Below are positions 1 to 11,733 of a stretch of DNA of 64,000 nucleotides, piece after piece (the stretch's first letter is position 1; each line of letters starts with the position of its first letter). The DNA is from Annona cherimola (lineage: Eukaryota > Streptophyta > Magnoliopsida > Magnoliales > Annonaceae): NCBI GenBank assembly GCA_030490835.1, contig CM059975.1, forward strand, positions 9,305,579-9,369,578. The letters are read 5' to 3'. A program made the position numbers and the translations under genes. The notes below the pieces were generated by a model that saw only the letters and a program-made list of their open reading frames with translations, was not told the DNA's origin and did not search any database.

Positions 1-116
1 TATTCAGGATGAAAAGTAATATTACAAGTAGTCAAGCTATCTCAATATTACTTAGTCAATGTGGCGATGATGATAACTTCTGCATAGTTGGGGAAAAAAT
101 ACAAGATTTCACTTAC

Positions 117-3100
117 TTGAATGAAGTTCATAAAGGGGCCTGTTTTCCGCACCATTAAGCATATAACAACCTAGAAGCAAGCAGTTAGCAAATCAACATT
201 AATTCACTCAAACTGGAAATGAAAGATAGGGGTTCATGAAATCAAATAGGAAACAGTCTGAATTTCTCATGACCTGTGTGATTAGTGAAAAATAAAAAAG
301 CTTTGACTCAAATTAGGTACCTTGCTAAAGTAACCAGCCAGCAACGTACTGTGGGAATGGTCGGGTTCCAGGAAGGAAAACAACAGGTGCATCAGCTGGC
401 AAAATAAGCCAGAACCAGATGCAAAATTAGAAAACCAACGATTCAGTTGGAATATAAGGATAAGCCAAAGCCATATGAAGTTTGCTCCAAGGCAGTAATA
501 TGCTTCAAGTCCACATAAATGTCTAAATAAAGTAGTGCAGTTACCTCCTCATCCTCTACTAACGTTTTAAGAATAATGTCCACTTCACAGGTAAAAATTT
601 CACAAGCAATAAATGGGAACCTGAAACAGCAATGTAAAACCAGTAAAAACATCAAATGTTGAAAACATGAAACATACATTTTTAAGGAGGGGGGGGGGGA
701 GTGAGGAACCTCCAAGAAAGTACACACCAGCCTATAGAGAACTTACTTAAAAGCACGTCTCTTTTCAGCATCCTCAGGAGCTTCCTCCACAATATATCGA
801 AGCAGTTGTTCAACCCGAGATCTTTCTCGAAGACTGTAAATAACATAAATAGAAAGGAAAAAGTGAAATCCAGGAAAGAGCAAGATCAATACACCCCATT
901 AATTTAAACATAAAATGCAAATGAAAAAATTTGAATGTATCAAAAAAAAATCAACAGCTTGAGATATAAAACTTTTCCAATGAAAAACATGCAACGTGTG
1001 AATTCATAATCATATATTTAACTTCCTAGGGGTGCGGTTGGGAAAAACCTTTGAAAAAAAAAAAAGTGTTTCCCATTCAAAACTTTTTTCCTCAACTTCT
1101 ATCTTGTTTTGTAATCATTTCATCAGATCTTTCTACGCAACTATTTTCAAATATTTCTTCGTATCTTTCCATATAGCTAACTCATCTATTTTAACTTTAT
1201 TTCCTTTGCTCTTAATCATTACCCCTATCATATCATATCATATCACTCTCCCTCATTATCAAAAACTTTTCTACCATTTTTTCATCGCTTCCCAAGCACA
1301 TTTTAGATTTCCCCAAGTCCATTGAAATCTCAGTAGTAATAAATAAATAATCAATTTTAACCCTGTTAGTGGGAAATCTTTTCATTTGACAAGTTTAAAC
1401 AGCATAGTAGTGTATAACCACATATCTACATTTGCAGCCATTGTTCACACGTGAGTAAACTGACAATTTCTCGTATATTGGAAATAATTTTTTATGAATT
1501 CTGAGGACTCTGAACTGTTCCAATTCAGGCAGCCCACAACCTTGATAAGCAGATAATAATTTCGAACCTTACATTCTTCATTATCCATCTGTCCAATCAC
1601 ACACCCCATTTATGATTTCACAAAAAGAATGCATTGAAGCATATCCTTGATAGAAAGTCCAAACCCCATACGAAGTGTAGTTTATGAGCTGGTTCATGGA
1701 ATAGGTAACCCTCTCACAGCACCTGGGGAACTAGAAAAGCATCTCCTTCGCTTGTGCATTATCAACAAACATGAAGTTTGCATACAAAAGTAGGAACCCA
1801 CCAGCAAGTGAAGGAATTCATGCTCAGAGGTAAGAATGTACACATTAAAAGACAAAAGCACCATGAAAGCAGCTGCTAAGGGCTTCTATAGTAAGCAGAG
1901 GTTTGTTAAAATATCAGTTCTCAAATTAAGCAGTCACTCCATGTGAGCGAATTTGAAGGAAAAATTATATGTCAGAAATGCATATCCAGAGCATTCAACC
2001 ATGGCAATCATAAATCAATAATCCACCAGTCAATGTGTCTAATGCATTCCAAAAATAAGCTCTTCATGCACATACAAAGTCAATAACTGTGTCAGAAAAC
2101 AATGATCAAGGGAAGTAAATGGTCATACAAATTGATTAATCGACCATTGAGGGCTTTGCACTCTTGAATTATCTCGTCCTCATCAAGAAGCTCTTCTAAG
2201 GTATAATTATCCTTATCCAGAATGGAGTCCACCTGAAAGGAACCGAAGCATAGAAGAAAAGCAGAATAGCACGTGCTTCAGATCACCAGTTTGGAATTCT
2301 GTGATAAATTACTAAATGATGCATTCTACAGTAGAATATCATATCTACAGAAAGTATAAGCATGTAATGTTAGAACAGAGCAAGCAGGGACTCACTATGG
2401 CCAGGAAAAAAAAAGTTATGAATTAAAGTCACTCGTGGCATTAGAAGATCCAGCGGTCAAAGAATCAAAAGGCATGCTATGCTGGCCATGCACCAATTTC
2501 AGCATGATTCTCTCTGCCATTACAAAGATATCACAGCTGTTTCAATCCCAAGAAAAATTGAAGTGACATGATATGATGTCCATAATTAGCCCTTGGCCAG
2601 CATAGCTCTGGCCAAAAGAGGAAAAAAAATATATATCTGAAGAAAGCCGCGCGGGCGGGTGCGGTGGGGTTTGGGTGGGGTTGCAGGCAAAAGGAAAAGT
2701 GAACCAGTAAAACCAACCAGGACCCTTCCAAATCAGTGAACTGTAAATAAATTTCAGTCGTTTTGAATTTTGGGCATGATGGGCATAACAAGCTTTGAAG
2801 TTATAGCTTGGTCTGTTATATTCCAGTTACCAAAAATTGTAACAAGTCTGCTTAAGAGCGTATTTTCTTTGTTACTATTAGAGGGGGAAAATATATCCAA
2901 CATGGCCAAGGTCATGCAACAACAACACCAGCCACACAAAAATTCACAATATCCTGCTGGTGCAGAAGACGGTGGCAGGACAACTGAATTGAAAGCAATA
3001 GTGAATCATGAATCGCAAAGATATCTCCAATAAGAATTTCTTGGAAGAAGGAACCAGCAGGTTCAGGGAGTTGAGGACTGTCACCAGGAAATAGAGTCTA

Positions 3101-5025
3101 GCGAAGATTTTTGTACTTTTGGAAGTAAACAAATATTTAGAAATGGGATGGTATTTAAAATAAGATCAAATAAGACAATCTTTAAAAAGGTGTGATCTTT
3201 TAATCCTGGCCAAAAGATGCAGAAATTGTGTCCTGCCAGGGAAACCCTTTTTTATTTTTATTTTTTTAGAATTTTTTATCCATTCCCATTTTATCCGTTT
3301 CAAGATTCAAAATAAAATACTAAATAAATTTCATAAATCATCAAATTTCATAAGGAAGGTATTGGTGGGGCCCACATATGGATAAAAAATTCGAAAAAAT
3401 AAAAAGGGGATATGACTCAAACACTATCATTTGCGCCCAGCCAGAAGTGTAGTCCCTTTAAAGTAAGATAAATGAGAAAATAAATATTCTGCAATCAGAA
3501 AATCTTTAGAATGTGATAAAATTGAGTTTTTGCAATGTAGTAACAATTGAAGTTTGTTGAAGTTCCTTCAAAGTAGTTCAAAGTTCAAAGGTAATTACCA
3601 ATGGGAAACTTCAAGCTATGACAAATATAACAAATAAACTTAGTATTCTTAAAAGTTAAAACAAGTTCTTTGATACACAAACTCTTGGAGAAGTTTAATA
3701 ATATCGAAAGCAATGGTGCATCCCAAGAACAAAATTCTCTAGGTTTGAATTTCCACTGAGTAGTTGAAGCAAATAGGTGCTACTTTAGTGTATGGGAACA
3801 GATTTAAAGTGAGAAGGATATTGGACCTGGGGATGATCCAACATTATCAACAGTGACAGCACAAAGAACAGCCACCACTAGTAATCACCAGCTGAAATCA
3901 AAATGACAGGGACTGAACCAAAGAATTTGAAACAGGAAAGAACAAAAGGATGCAACAACATAAGTGGCAGGAGTTGAAAGCAATTTACTAATTATTTCAT
4001 GACTGCTTTGGCAAAGCTGGTGGTGTGATTCACATACCTCAAGAATCTTATCTTTCTATCAGAAGAGGTTCCCATCAAATATCAGCACATTACTTTTCAT
4101 TAGTCCCTATGCTCCTTTCATTTCTTTCTATCAGTAACGGACAAATTTATTTCAGCCAGAAAAGTTATAGGTATCTTTATCCCACAATTCAATGGAAAAA
4201 ATAAAGGAAAATGTTCAATGCTTCAACATGTAAATGGCTACTACAAAAGTTCCCACAAAGCACCATCTGTCGGTTTTCAGCCTCGGTGAAGTCCAAATGA
4301 TCAAATGTAAAACTGCTAGTCCATAGAAACCTCCACCAAGATTCCATGTCTGGTGCAGAAAAGAACAGGCCACTGTCCACTGATAGTTCAGAAGGATAGG
4401 GCTAAACATTGCACTGTCAATTGCTATGTTTACCATCTAAGAGAAAAGTTTGTCCGTGAAAACATTCTTATACATGTATATCAAGCAATGGATAGCAATG
4501 CTCTCCCATAGCATACTCATTATTCAGGCTCTCAGGACTCCACAGACCAACCGGCCCACCTAAAGTTTCTTTTGCAACACATGCTTGGGGTTGACAAGCA
4601 TTTGCCTTATGCTTCACCCACAAACTGTTGTTAATGCACTCAAAGATTGCCGAGGGAATTCAGGATTAAAACCTCATGCCAATTCTATCTAAAACAATGT
4701 GTCGTTTCGGTGCTATGCCATTCCTTCATCGCTATAAAAAGAAAAACAATGGATCAACCGTTCTGATTGAGCTTTCAATGTGTCGTTGGTGAGGAGTTCG
4801 TGAATCACGAAGCTAACGTGAGCAAACATGAAACAGACAATCATTCATTCGGATCAACCACACGAAAAAAAAAAAAAGCACAGATTCGTGAGAAGAAGCT
4901 TGAGCATGAAATATACATTCCAGAGAAGAACAGAAAACGAGAAGAAAAATCATGAAACAGAAAAAGGGGAGAGGGAATCCACTCACCGGCGAAGCGGTGG
5001 ACAGGCCTGCCATCCGCCAGAACAT
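117..5025 (-). CDS. SAPS-domain protein, SIT4/PP6 phosphatase-associated (5' part only)
   Basis: Regulatory subunit family that binds PP6/SIT4-type protein phosphatase catalytic subunits. Six coding exons are readable on the minus strand: 4987-5025, 2129-2232, 747-833, 545-620, 321-395 and 117-170. All have GT..AG borders and the phases join exactly (435 nt, 145 codons). The start MFWRMAGLSTASP is the usual plant N-terminus. The conserved stretches LEELLDEDEIIQECKALN, VEQLLRYIVEEAPEDAEK and FPFIACEIFTCEVD follow in order. The ATG at 5025 is chosen because the 13-codon first exon ends at a clean GTGAGT donor. Intron 1 is 2,754 bp. The reading frame continues past the left edge, so the rest of the SAPS domain and the C-terminus are missing. 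The four Arabidopsis relatives are the SAL genes (from memory); which of them this matches cannot be judged from the N-terminus. Confidence 0.9.
1029..1312 (+). repeat. Degenerate Harbinger-like MITE relic
   Basis: It lies in the intron between exons 2 and 3 of the SAPS gene. It carries the internal signature of the MITEs at 9472 and 9843 (CTATTTTAACTTTAT, then TCATTACCCCTATCATATCA). The ends, near GGGGTGCGGTTGGG and CTTCCCAAGCACA, are diverged from the GGGTGTGTTTGG type. Confidence 0.55.
2233..4986 (-). other. Long first intron of the SAPS gene
   Basis: This 2.75-kb intron separates the 13-codon first exon from the rest of the gene. It has a GTGAGT donor and a CAG acceptor. Short open frames occur on both strands, but none shows recognisable protein features. 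A GC-rich pocket lies near 2640-2690 and a polyA/polyT pair near 3250-3420. No transposon ends were recognised. Confidence 0.6.
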
Positions 5026-5460
5026 CTTCGCAGGCGGAATTGGTTCTTCCTACCTAAGATTTTTCAGATCTGCTAATCAGGCCACTGAAAGCGTCGCGAG
5101 ACCCTCAGGGAGATGCGAAGGGGAAACACACGAGCTCTGGATACGAGAAACCCTATGATTCCGATGCTTTGGGGGTTCGAGTTCCACCAAAATCAGGAGG
5201 AGAATGCTTATCAGGGGAGGTAGAGGGATTGAAGAGGAAGATAGATCAACGGTCGAAAATGGATTTGGGGGAGAGATTTTGAGAAAGCGAGAGAGCCCTG
5301 TAATCGCGGGATGATGAGAGGCGAGAGCGCGCGTGTACGTAGAAATGAGAACTCTCTTCCTTTTTTTTTCCTTTTTTTGTTTTCTTCGTTTTCTTTTTTC
5401 CTGCTGGTAAATATGCGTAGTTGCAGTGGCGTTTGATCGTCGTCGTAGCCTGAACAAAGA
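5026..5460 (-). promoter_or_regulatory. Probable 5' leader and promoter of the SAPS gene
   Basis: Upstream of the ATG on the minus strand is a pyrimidine-rich leader (CT and T tracts around 5350-5400), as is common in plant housekeeping genes. A telo-box-like AAACCCTA lies at 5148-5155 on the plus strand. No convincing TATA box was found. The transcription start is not defined. Confidence 0.4.
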
Positions 5461-7588
5461 CATGCAGCGAAAACTACAGCCTATCTATCCGACGATAGAT
5501 CTGAGCCGTTGAATGGTTATGTATGCCGAGTGGATGGAGTGATCGGATGGATTTTTTTTTTTTTTTGTGGAAGACGGAATAATAGATTTTGAGTACCCAT
5601 GATGGACGGCTGAGGCATCTTTAGACAAGACGAAGTCTCAGATCATGCAGATGCAGCGGAAGTCGCATTTTTGCCGCAGAAGAAAAAGAAATCTGGGCAA
5701 ATTCCTCCGTGTCAATCATGGCAGTGAGCTGAATGAGTGAACCAGCACGGTAGATGTCGCACGGTCAGTGAGCAATAGCTACCAGCAGTGTTAGATCATG
5801 CCTTCCTGATTTTCTATAGTCAATGAGTTAAATGATAAAGATGAAATTTAAAAATTTTACAATCTAATTCCTCTTCGATCTACGTTTTTTTAGCCACATC
5901 TCCTTTACATGATACGTTACTTTTTTAAAAAACAAAAATTAATTCTTCCGTGGCATAATCATAACATGCCTTCGCCGAAGTTCTATTGCCTATTCCCAAG
6001 TATACAAGGGTAAATATTCTGACAATGTAATGATGTGTTGAAAATGGTAAATTTGTATTACAAATGATAGAAATCTTATCCCACACGCATCTCATTCAAC
6101 CCATCTATGATGTTGAGATAATTAGGCGTGCGAAAATAACCATAAATGGTATTACTGGACTTCGAGTTACCTGATCCTCGATACCACTGAGGATGTTTTT
6201 GCTTGTGAGGGAATAAAAAATGAAGAATCATAATATAGTGAATATAATAGAAGTCGATTTAAAATAAAATATATATAATAATTATATGAAAGAATATGAG
6301 ATCATAATTGAAATATAAAAATAAAAATAAAAAATAACATAGTTGAATATCAATTTTTGCTTTCCAATTGTCCAATTTGTTTTATGATAAAAATTTTTGA
6401 ACATACGTAGGTTCTTAAATGCTCAAACATGTGATAAGATCAAATTTAATAATCCAATCTACATAATAATTGAAACTCCATTTCCCAGTTAAACAAGGCA
6501 TTTAATCACAACAATAAGTGATTAAAAGGTGTTATGCCAACATATTGCCTATTTTTAATGTACAAGAGTGCTTCATATAAGATCAACAAATTGGTACAAT
6601 ATAAAAACGAGCAAGGAAAGTTTTCTTGTAATTTTTTTTTTAAAAATAATACCGCAGCGTGATATAAAAAAGATGGTAAAAAAATATATAATAATTGTAT
6701 AAAATGATTTTAAAAATTAAAATAGTTAGATAGTTTAAATATTCAATCATAACAAAAGCTACATGAGACAAGTTGTTGAATTTTTTTATCCTTTTACCAA
6801 ATATTAGATGAACTAAATTCAAATGTAATTTTTACTTGGGGTTAATCTAATAAATACAACAAATTTTGGCTCCTTTATGTATGCTTTTTTATGCAGGTTT
6901 TGTTTGACTCTAGCTAAAACTTTTCGAACCAAAATTTCTTAATTAAAATTTTTCACTATCCATAGTTATCTTATTTTTTAAATTATTTTTGTATATTATT
7001 TATTTATATTTCTGTATACAAAAATAATTTTAAATTTATAAAAATGTCACTAGTTTTTTAAAATAAAAAAAAATCTAAATTTTTTCAAAAAATGATAAAA
7101 CTCGATACACATGTTAAATGCACTTAAATAATAGTTTTATAAAAGATTTCAAAAAAATAAAAAAAGGGTTAAACGCACCTAGCCGAACCTAAGTACACTC
7201 GAGTGCAAGGAATTGTTCCCGGATCAAATTACCTTTGTATCACCTTAATCATGTATACACAGGCCAAAACATCAGCTAAAATTAACAATTTGCTCGAATT
7301 ATTTATTATTGTATGTTTGACGAGGGTAATGTGCAAAGCATCTCAGTGATTGAGGGTAAAATATACAAAGGAATAACTGAGTAGCGAAAGAAGTACAAAC
7401 TCATATATGTTACGGTAGATGCAAATCTTCACGTTTTTTTAAATGACATAGGCACGGTCATGAAATCAAGAAAAACCGAAAATGCTTGGCTATAGTTTGA
7501 TAGTTCGAATGAAAATCTTACCATATAAAAATTTAAATTTAATGGCAAAGGCATATAACAACGTCAATAGATTTTATCATTAGATGAA
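5461..7588. other. AT-rich intergenic DNA, no gene seen
   Basis: No open frame with protein-like content is present. Poly-A/T tracts are frequent. Around 7080-7180 there is a diverged half of the foldback-MITE core (AAATGATAAAACTCGATAC, then ACATGTTAAATG), pointing to an old MITE fragment between about 6890 and 7210. Confidence 0.4.
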
Positions 7589-7800
7589 CTTTTTTTTTAC
7601 TAGTACTTATACATACTATGACATCTGGCCATTGAAAGATTTTTCTATATAAATACTTTTACATCTAGGGGAATATGTAAAAATACCCCACAAAAGGGAA
7701 AATTAAATAAAACGCCCCACACCCAATAGGGGGCTCGAACTTTGAACTAGTGGGCTCTCTGTTGCTGGTTTTTACCACCAGGCCATATGCTTGTTGGCTA
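7589..7800 (-). mobile_element. tRNA-derived SINE, reverse orientation
   Basis: Read on the minus strand it starts with a tRNA-like head. The A-box-like TGGTGGTAAAAACC lies near 7767-7780, and the B-box GTTCGAGCCCCC is the complement of 7729-7740. It ends in an A tail, seen as the T run at about 7590-7598. Box spacing and tail match the better-defined SINE at 16810. No clear target duplication was found, so it is probably older. Confidence 0.6.
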
Positions 7801-8157
7801 GTAAATGGACTATTTCGTAGTGAAAAATATATATTTCATCTTATAAATATTTTGGAAAATGACATGTCATGTGGAATAATCATAAACTAATAGAATGACT
7901 GTCATTACTTGTCTGTAGCTATCAAAAAATAAACTAAACAATCATAAGATAATAGAATAACTGCCATTACTTGTTTACAGCTGTCAAAAAATGAACTTCA
8001 TCTTCTTATTTAGAACAAAAATAACGAACTTCATTCATTGTCAGCATAACTAACAGAAAGTCTGAAATATAGAATGTTGCTCTTTACTTTGAGTATATCA
8101 TTGTTATTTGATCTAAATGCGAGTAATTTACCACGCGTTTACAACATAATATAACTT

Positions 8158-8475
8158 GTACAAGGATATGTTTGGATACTATAAAAACATTCAAAATCAA
8201 ATTTTTTTAATCTACAACTTGTTCATCTTCATAACTATCTTATTTTTCATCATTCATTTACATTTTCCTATATAGCTATTTATTTTTCAATTACTTACAT
8301 GTAACTATCCATAAAACAACCAATCTGTTTTAATTTTATTATCCTTGTTCCATTCATTGCTCATATTATCTCGCATCATTTTACATTAATTCAAAAAAAT
8401 TTATATAATAAATATTTATCCAAAAATTTTATCATTTTATTGGATCAAGAAAAACTTATCATTTTTAAACACACT
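8158..8475. repeat. Diverged Harbinger-like MITE
   Basis: The GGATATGTTTGGATAC end, the internal ACATGTAACTATCCATAAAAC, TTTTAATTTTATTATC and ATCATTTTACATT blocks, and the TTTAAACACAC end parallel the family at 9472 and 9843. A further internal piece of the same family lies at about 8630-8870. Confidence 0.45.
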
Positions 8476-9471
8476 TCTAAAGAGAAATTTTGTGGGTTCA
8501 TCGAAAGAGAAAATTTAAAAACGTAAACAATTATACATTCAATTTTACAACATTTGTGATATGTTTCGCAAAACATAAAATTTTTATGATTAAACTTTTT
8601 TAATGTAAAACTGTATGATTAAAACTTTGTACTAATTGGCAATTACTCTTTTTTAGTCATTTTTTCATATCTTTATATACAGATACTATATATTTCAATC
8701 ATTTATACAAAACTACATATATATAATAAACCTGTCTATTTTAATTAATTATATTTACTCGTCATCACTATCTCTGTCACATCATATCATTTTTTCAAAG
8801 ATCATAAACTTTACCAAAAAAAAATTTTCCTCACAAATTTTATCACTTCTTAAACATATCATTTGACTCAAATCATAAAATTTTATTTTTTTCTAATCTA
8901 GATAGTCAAAATTAAATTATACTTCATTACTTACGAAAAGACATTTTAGATGTGTTAAATTTATTAGGTCCATAACTCAGGCTACTGGTAATTATATTTT
9001 TGAACAATGATTATTTGAAAGCATTTTCAGTTCAACCTAAACGTAAAATTTAAATTGCTCGTGTAATTAACACATCCTATTTAATTATCAAGAAGCAATC
9101 AAGCAGACAAAAAGATAAAAGAAGATAATCTAAGCAGAAAAACTACAACTATACCTTAATAATAAGAAGATTCCAAAGTTTATTATTTATATTTATAAAT
9201 TTTTTGTGATAGTAGACATATATTCTGTATTTTTTTTAATCTGCTACTAAAGTATATTCTTGTATTTTTCTTTTTGCAAATGAAATTGGGTAAAAGTAAG
9301 GCTCTACTTTGAGAAACATGTAGATTTGCAGGAACTGTTTTCAAAATAAGTAAACTTAAAAATGCTATAAATGTTCAAATTCGATACATGAAAATATGAC
9401 TATGCAAAATTACAAGGTCTATTTCATCGTCGTGGATTCATTTCCAAAATTAAAAGTTATAGGGTATGTTT

Positions 9472-9726
9472 GGTAATGTTTAAAAAATGTCAAGTTAAAA
9501 TTTTCACTATCTGCAACTATTATATTTTTTAATTATTTTTTCATATTTTCCTATACAACTACTCTACTTTTCGATCATTTTTACACAACTACTCACACAA
9601 CTAACCTATCTATTTTAACTTTATTATCTTTACTACTCATCGTTACCCCTATTATATCACATCATTTGACAACTTTTACTCTTCGAAACTTTTCATCCAA
9701 AATTTTACACATTCCCAAACACACCC
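9472..9726. mobile_element. Harbinger-like MITE (TIR GGGTATGTTTGG)
   Basis: A 255-bp element with ends GGGTATGTTTGG and CCAAACACACCC, flanked by ATA and ACA. The same host sequence occurs without the element about 50 bp downstream (CATAGTGTACTTTGC at about 9813-9827). This fixes the insertion point and supports a 3-bp target duplication, as in PIF/Harbinger (Tourist) elements. There is no coding capacity. Confidence 0.75.
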
Positions 9727-9842
9727 ACAGTGTACTTTGCGAAAAATAATTATATAAACATTCAAAATATGCAAAAGTACGTCAGCGTGGATTCATTTGC
9801 AAAATTTAAAATCATAGTGTACTTTGCAAACTGGATGCTTGA

Positions 9843-10123
9843 GGGTGTGTTTGGTAACAAGTGAAAGTTGTCAAGTTAAAACTTTTCAATCTAAAACTTT
9901 TCACTCTCTACAACTACCCTATTTTTTAATAATTTCTTCTCATTTTTCTATACAACTACCCTACTTTTCAATCATTTTTACACAACTACCAACACAACCA
10001 ACCTATCTATTTTAACTTTATCCTATTTATTCATCATCATTACTCCTATCATATCACATCATTTGACAACTTTTACTCTTTACAACTTTTTATCAAAAGT
10101 TTTATCCATTCCCAAACACACCC
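9843..10123. mobile_element. Harbinger-like MITE (TIR GGGTGTGTTTGG)
   Basis: A 281-bp element with perfect 12-bp terminal inverted repeats, GGGTGTGTTTGG and CCAAACACACCC, flanked by TGA on both sides. The interior is like that of the copy at 9472, so the two are near neighbours in the same orientation. It is non-coding. Class assignment rests on the 3-bp duplication. Confidence 0.8.
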
Positions 10124-10126
10124 TGA

Positions 10127-11733
10127 GATTACGAATATACAGATGAGGAGACAAAACGCTCCTTGTTAGGGGAAAAACAGCTCTCGTATGAGACGAGTGC
10201 TGCTAACAACATGGATACACTTGGTTGGCAAAAATATTGAATTTTTTTTTATAGCAGCAAAAATGTTGAAATTAGGTTTTACATGTAGAAAGAAATTAAT
10301 GAATTATAATTCAAAGCACTGGATTAGCACCTTTGACTCGTGCCACGGTCGGCCCCAACGTGCGCGAGTATGAAGTATGTGATGGCGTCAGAGTACCAAA
10401 TAACTTCTCCTCCCATTGGCATCCCCTACTTCACCTGCGGGCTCGAGCGAAACCACCGAAAGAGAAGATAGAAAAAACCCTAATTCCCTGCAATCTGCTC
10501 ATTCCCATCCTCCTCTAGGAATCTCCATCATCTCTTCTTCGTCATTTTCGTAGATATCTCCTGCATCCCTCAGCTTTTGAAGGAAGATAGATATCGTCGG
10601 CTCCTTTACATCTTCTCCTGCATCGCTCCGTTTTTGAATGAAGTAAGGAGTATAATAAAAAAGGTATTTTTTTTTTAATATCAAAACCCCTTCTTGTTTC
10701 CCTTTCCTTGCTTCGTTTTTCGCATCAGAACTTCGTCAGCCTCCAGAAATTTTCCTAAACGCTGTTTGGTTGTAACTTGTACCGATCTTCTTGTGAAATA
10801 CGATGCCTTTCCAGCACTGATCAGTAAATATGGGGCAGCATGTCGTGAATCACGTTAACCGGTGCAGCCAATCGCACCAGAATACTTTACGAGATATGCT
10901 TTGAGTGTTGGTATGAATGTGCATCTGGTTATCGCTTGTTTGGGCGTGATCTAATGTCCCATGACACCGAGTCGTACATACAGAGTCTTCTGTAGAACAA
11001 ACTGACTCTTATATGGTTGTTTGAGTAGTGGACGATGCAGCTAGAATGTGACAGTTGCTGGCTTTTTGCCATAAAATATACTCGAAATCTGCAACTGGGT
11101 GTGTCTAGCTGGGGGAATTTTTGAGTACAACTGTGGGAAGTCCAATTGCCATTGCCTGCAGAATTATGTTCTGACGGTGTTCTACTGTTAAACATCACCT
11201 TTTGTGTCCTGGATTGTTCCACTTTGTTACTCTGTCATTTTTCTGCTTATGGTCACTAGCACTTGTCTCATCAATTAGTTGTGGTCAATTGCCATCTTGC
11301 AATGAGTGAATGTATAAAGACGCATGAAAACTGATGTAACAGATTCTGCTGAAGTTGGAAACAAAAAAGGCCTTCTAAGCATACATCAAAGCTTAGGTTG
11401 ACTTCAATGATCGATTTTTACCCACACAATGCACATTTGTTGCAAGTATTGGATGGCACATGTCTGAAATCACTGTTTTCAAACTCCAAACATTGGATAC
11501 TTTCATTTACTTTGAAGGCATATCTGTCAGAATCATTGACTGCCATGTCTTTTGATATTCACTGCCGAGTGGAGTGTCAATGCTGATTACATGTATGCAA
11601 AGTAGAATACACACTTGTTTTTAATTCATATTTAGTCATTTACTTACTTTTTTTTTTCCGCGAGTCAGAAATCAGATTGAGGCCCATGTTTTCACATTGC
11701 TAGTCGTGCCGACTTGGAAAAGAATAAGAAGCA
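10127..11733 (+). promoter_or_regulatory. Promoter and 5' leader of the DRT111-type gene
   Basis: A telo-box AAACCCTAA lies at 10475-10483, next to a CT-rich stretch (about 10490-10620) typical of a plant leader. The ATG is 1.25 kb downstream, so one or more leader introns are likely. A candidate acceptor lies just after the T run at 11650-11658. The transcription start and leader exon borders were not resolved. Confidence 0.5.
10475..10483 (+). promoter_or_regulatory. Telo-box AAACCCTAA upstream of the DRT111-type gene
   Basis: An exact AAACCCTAA next to CT-rich leader sequence. Telo-boxes are common near the starts of plant genes for translation and RNA processing. Confidence 0.6.

Noticed and set aside
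4731..4745. TATA-like GCTATAAAAAG on the plus strand
   Set aside because: It lies inside intron 1 of the SAPS gene, with no downstream plus-strand frame worth calling.
5077..5463. 128-aa minus-strand frame over the SAPS leader
   Set aside because: Composed of basic and serine-rich low-complexity sequence in the leader, out of frame with the real start at 5025.
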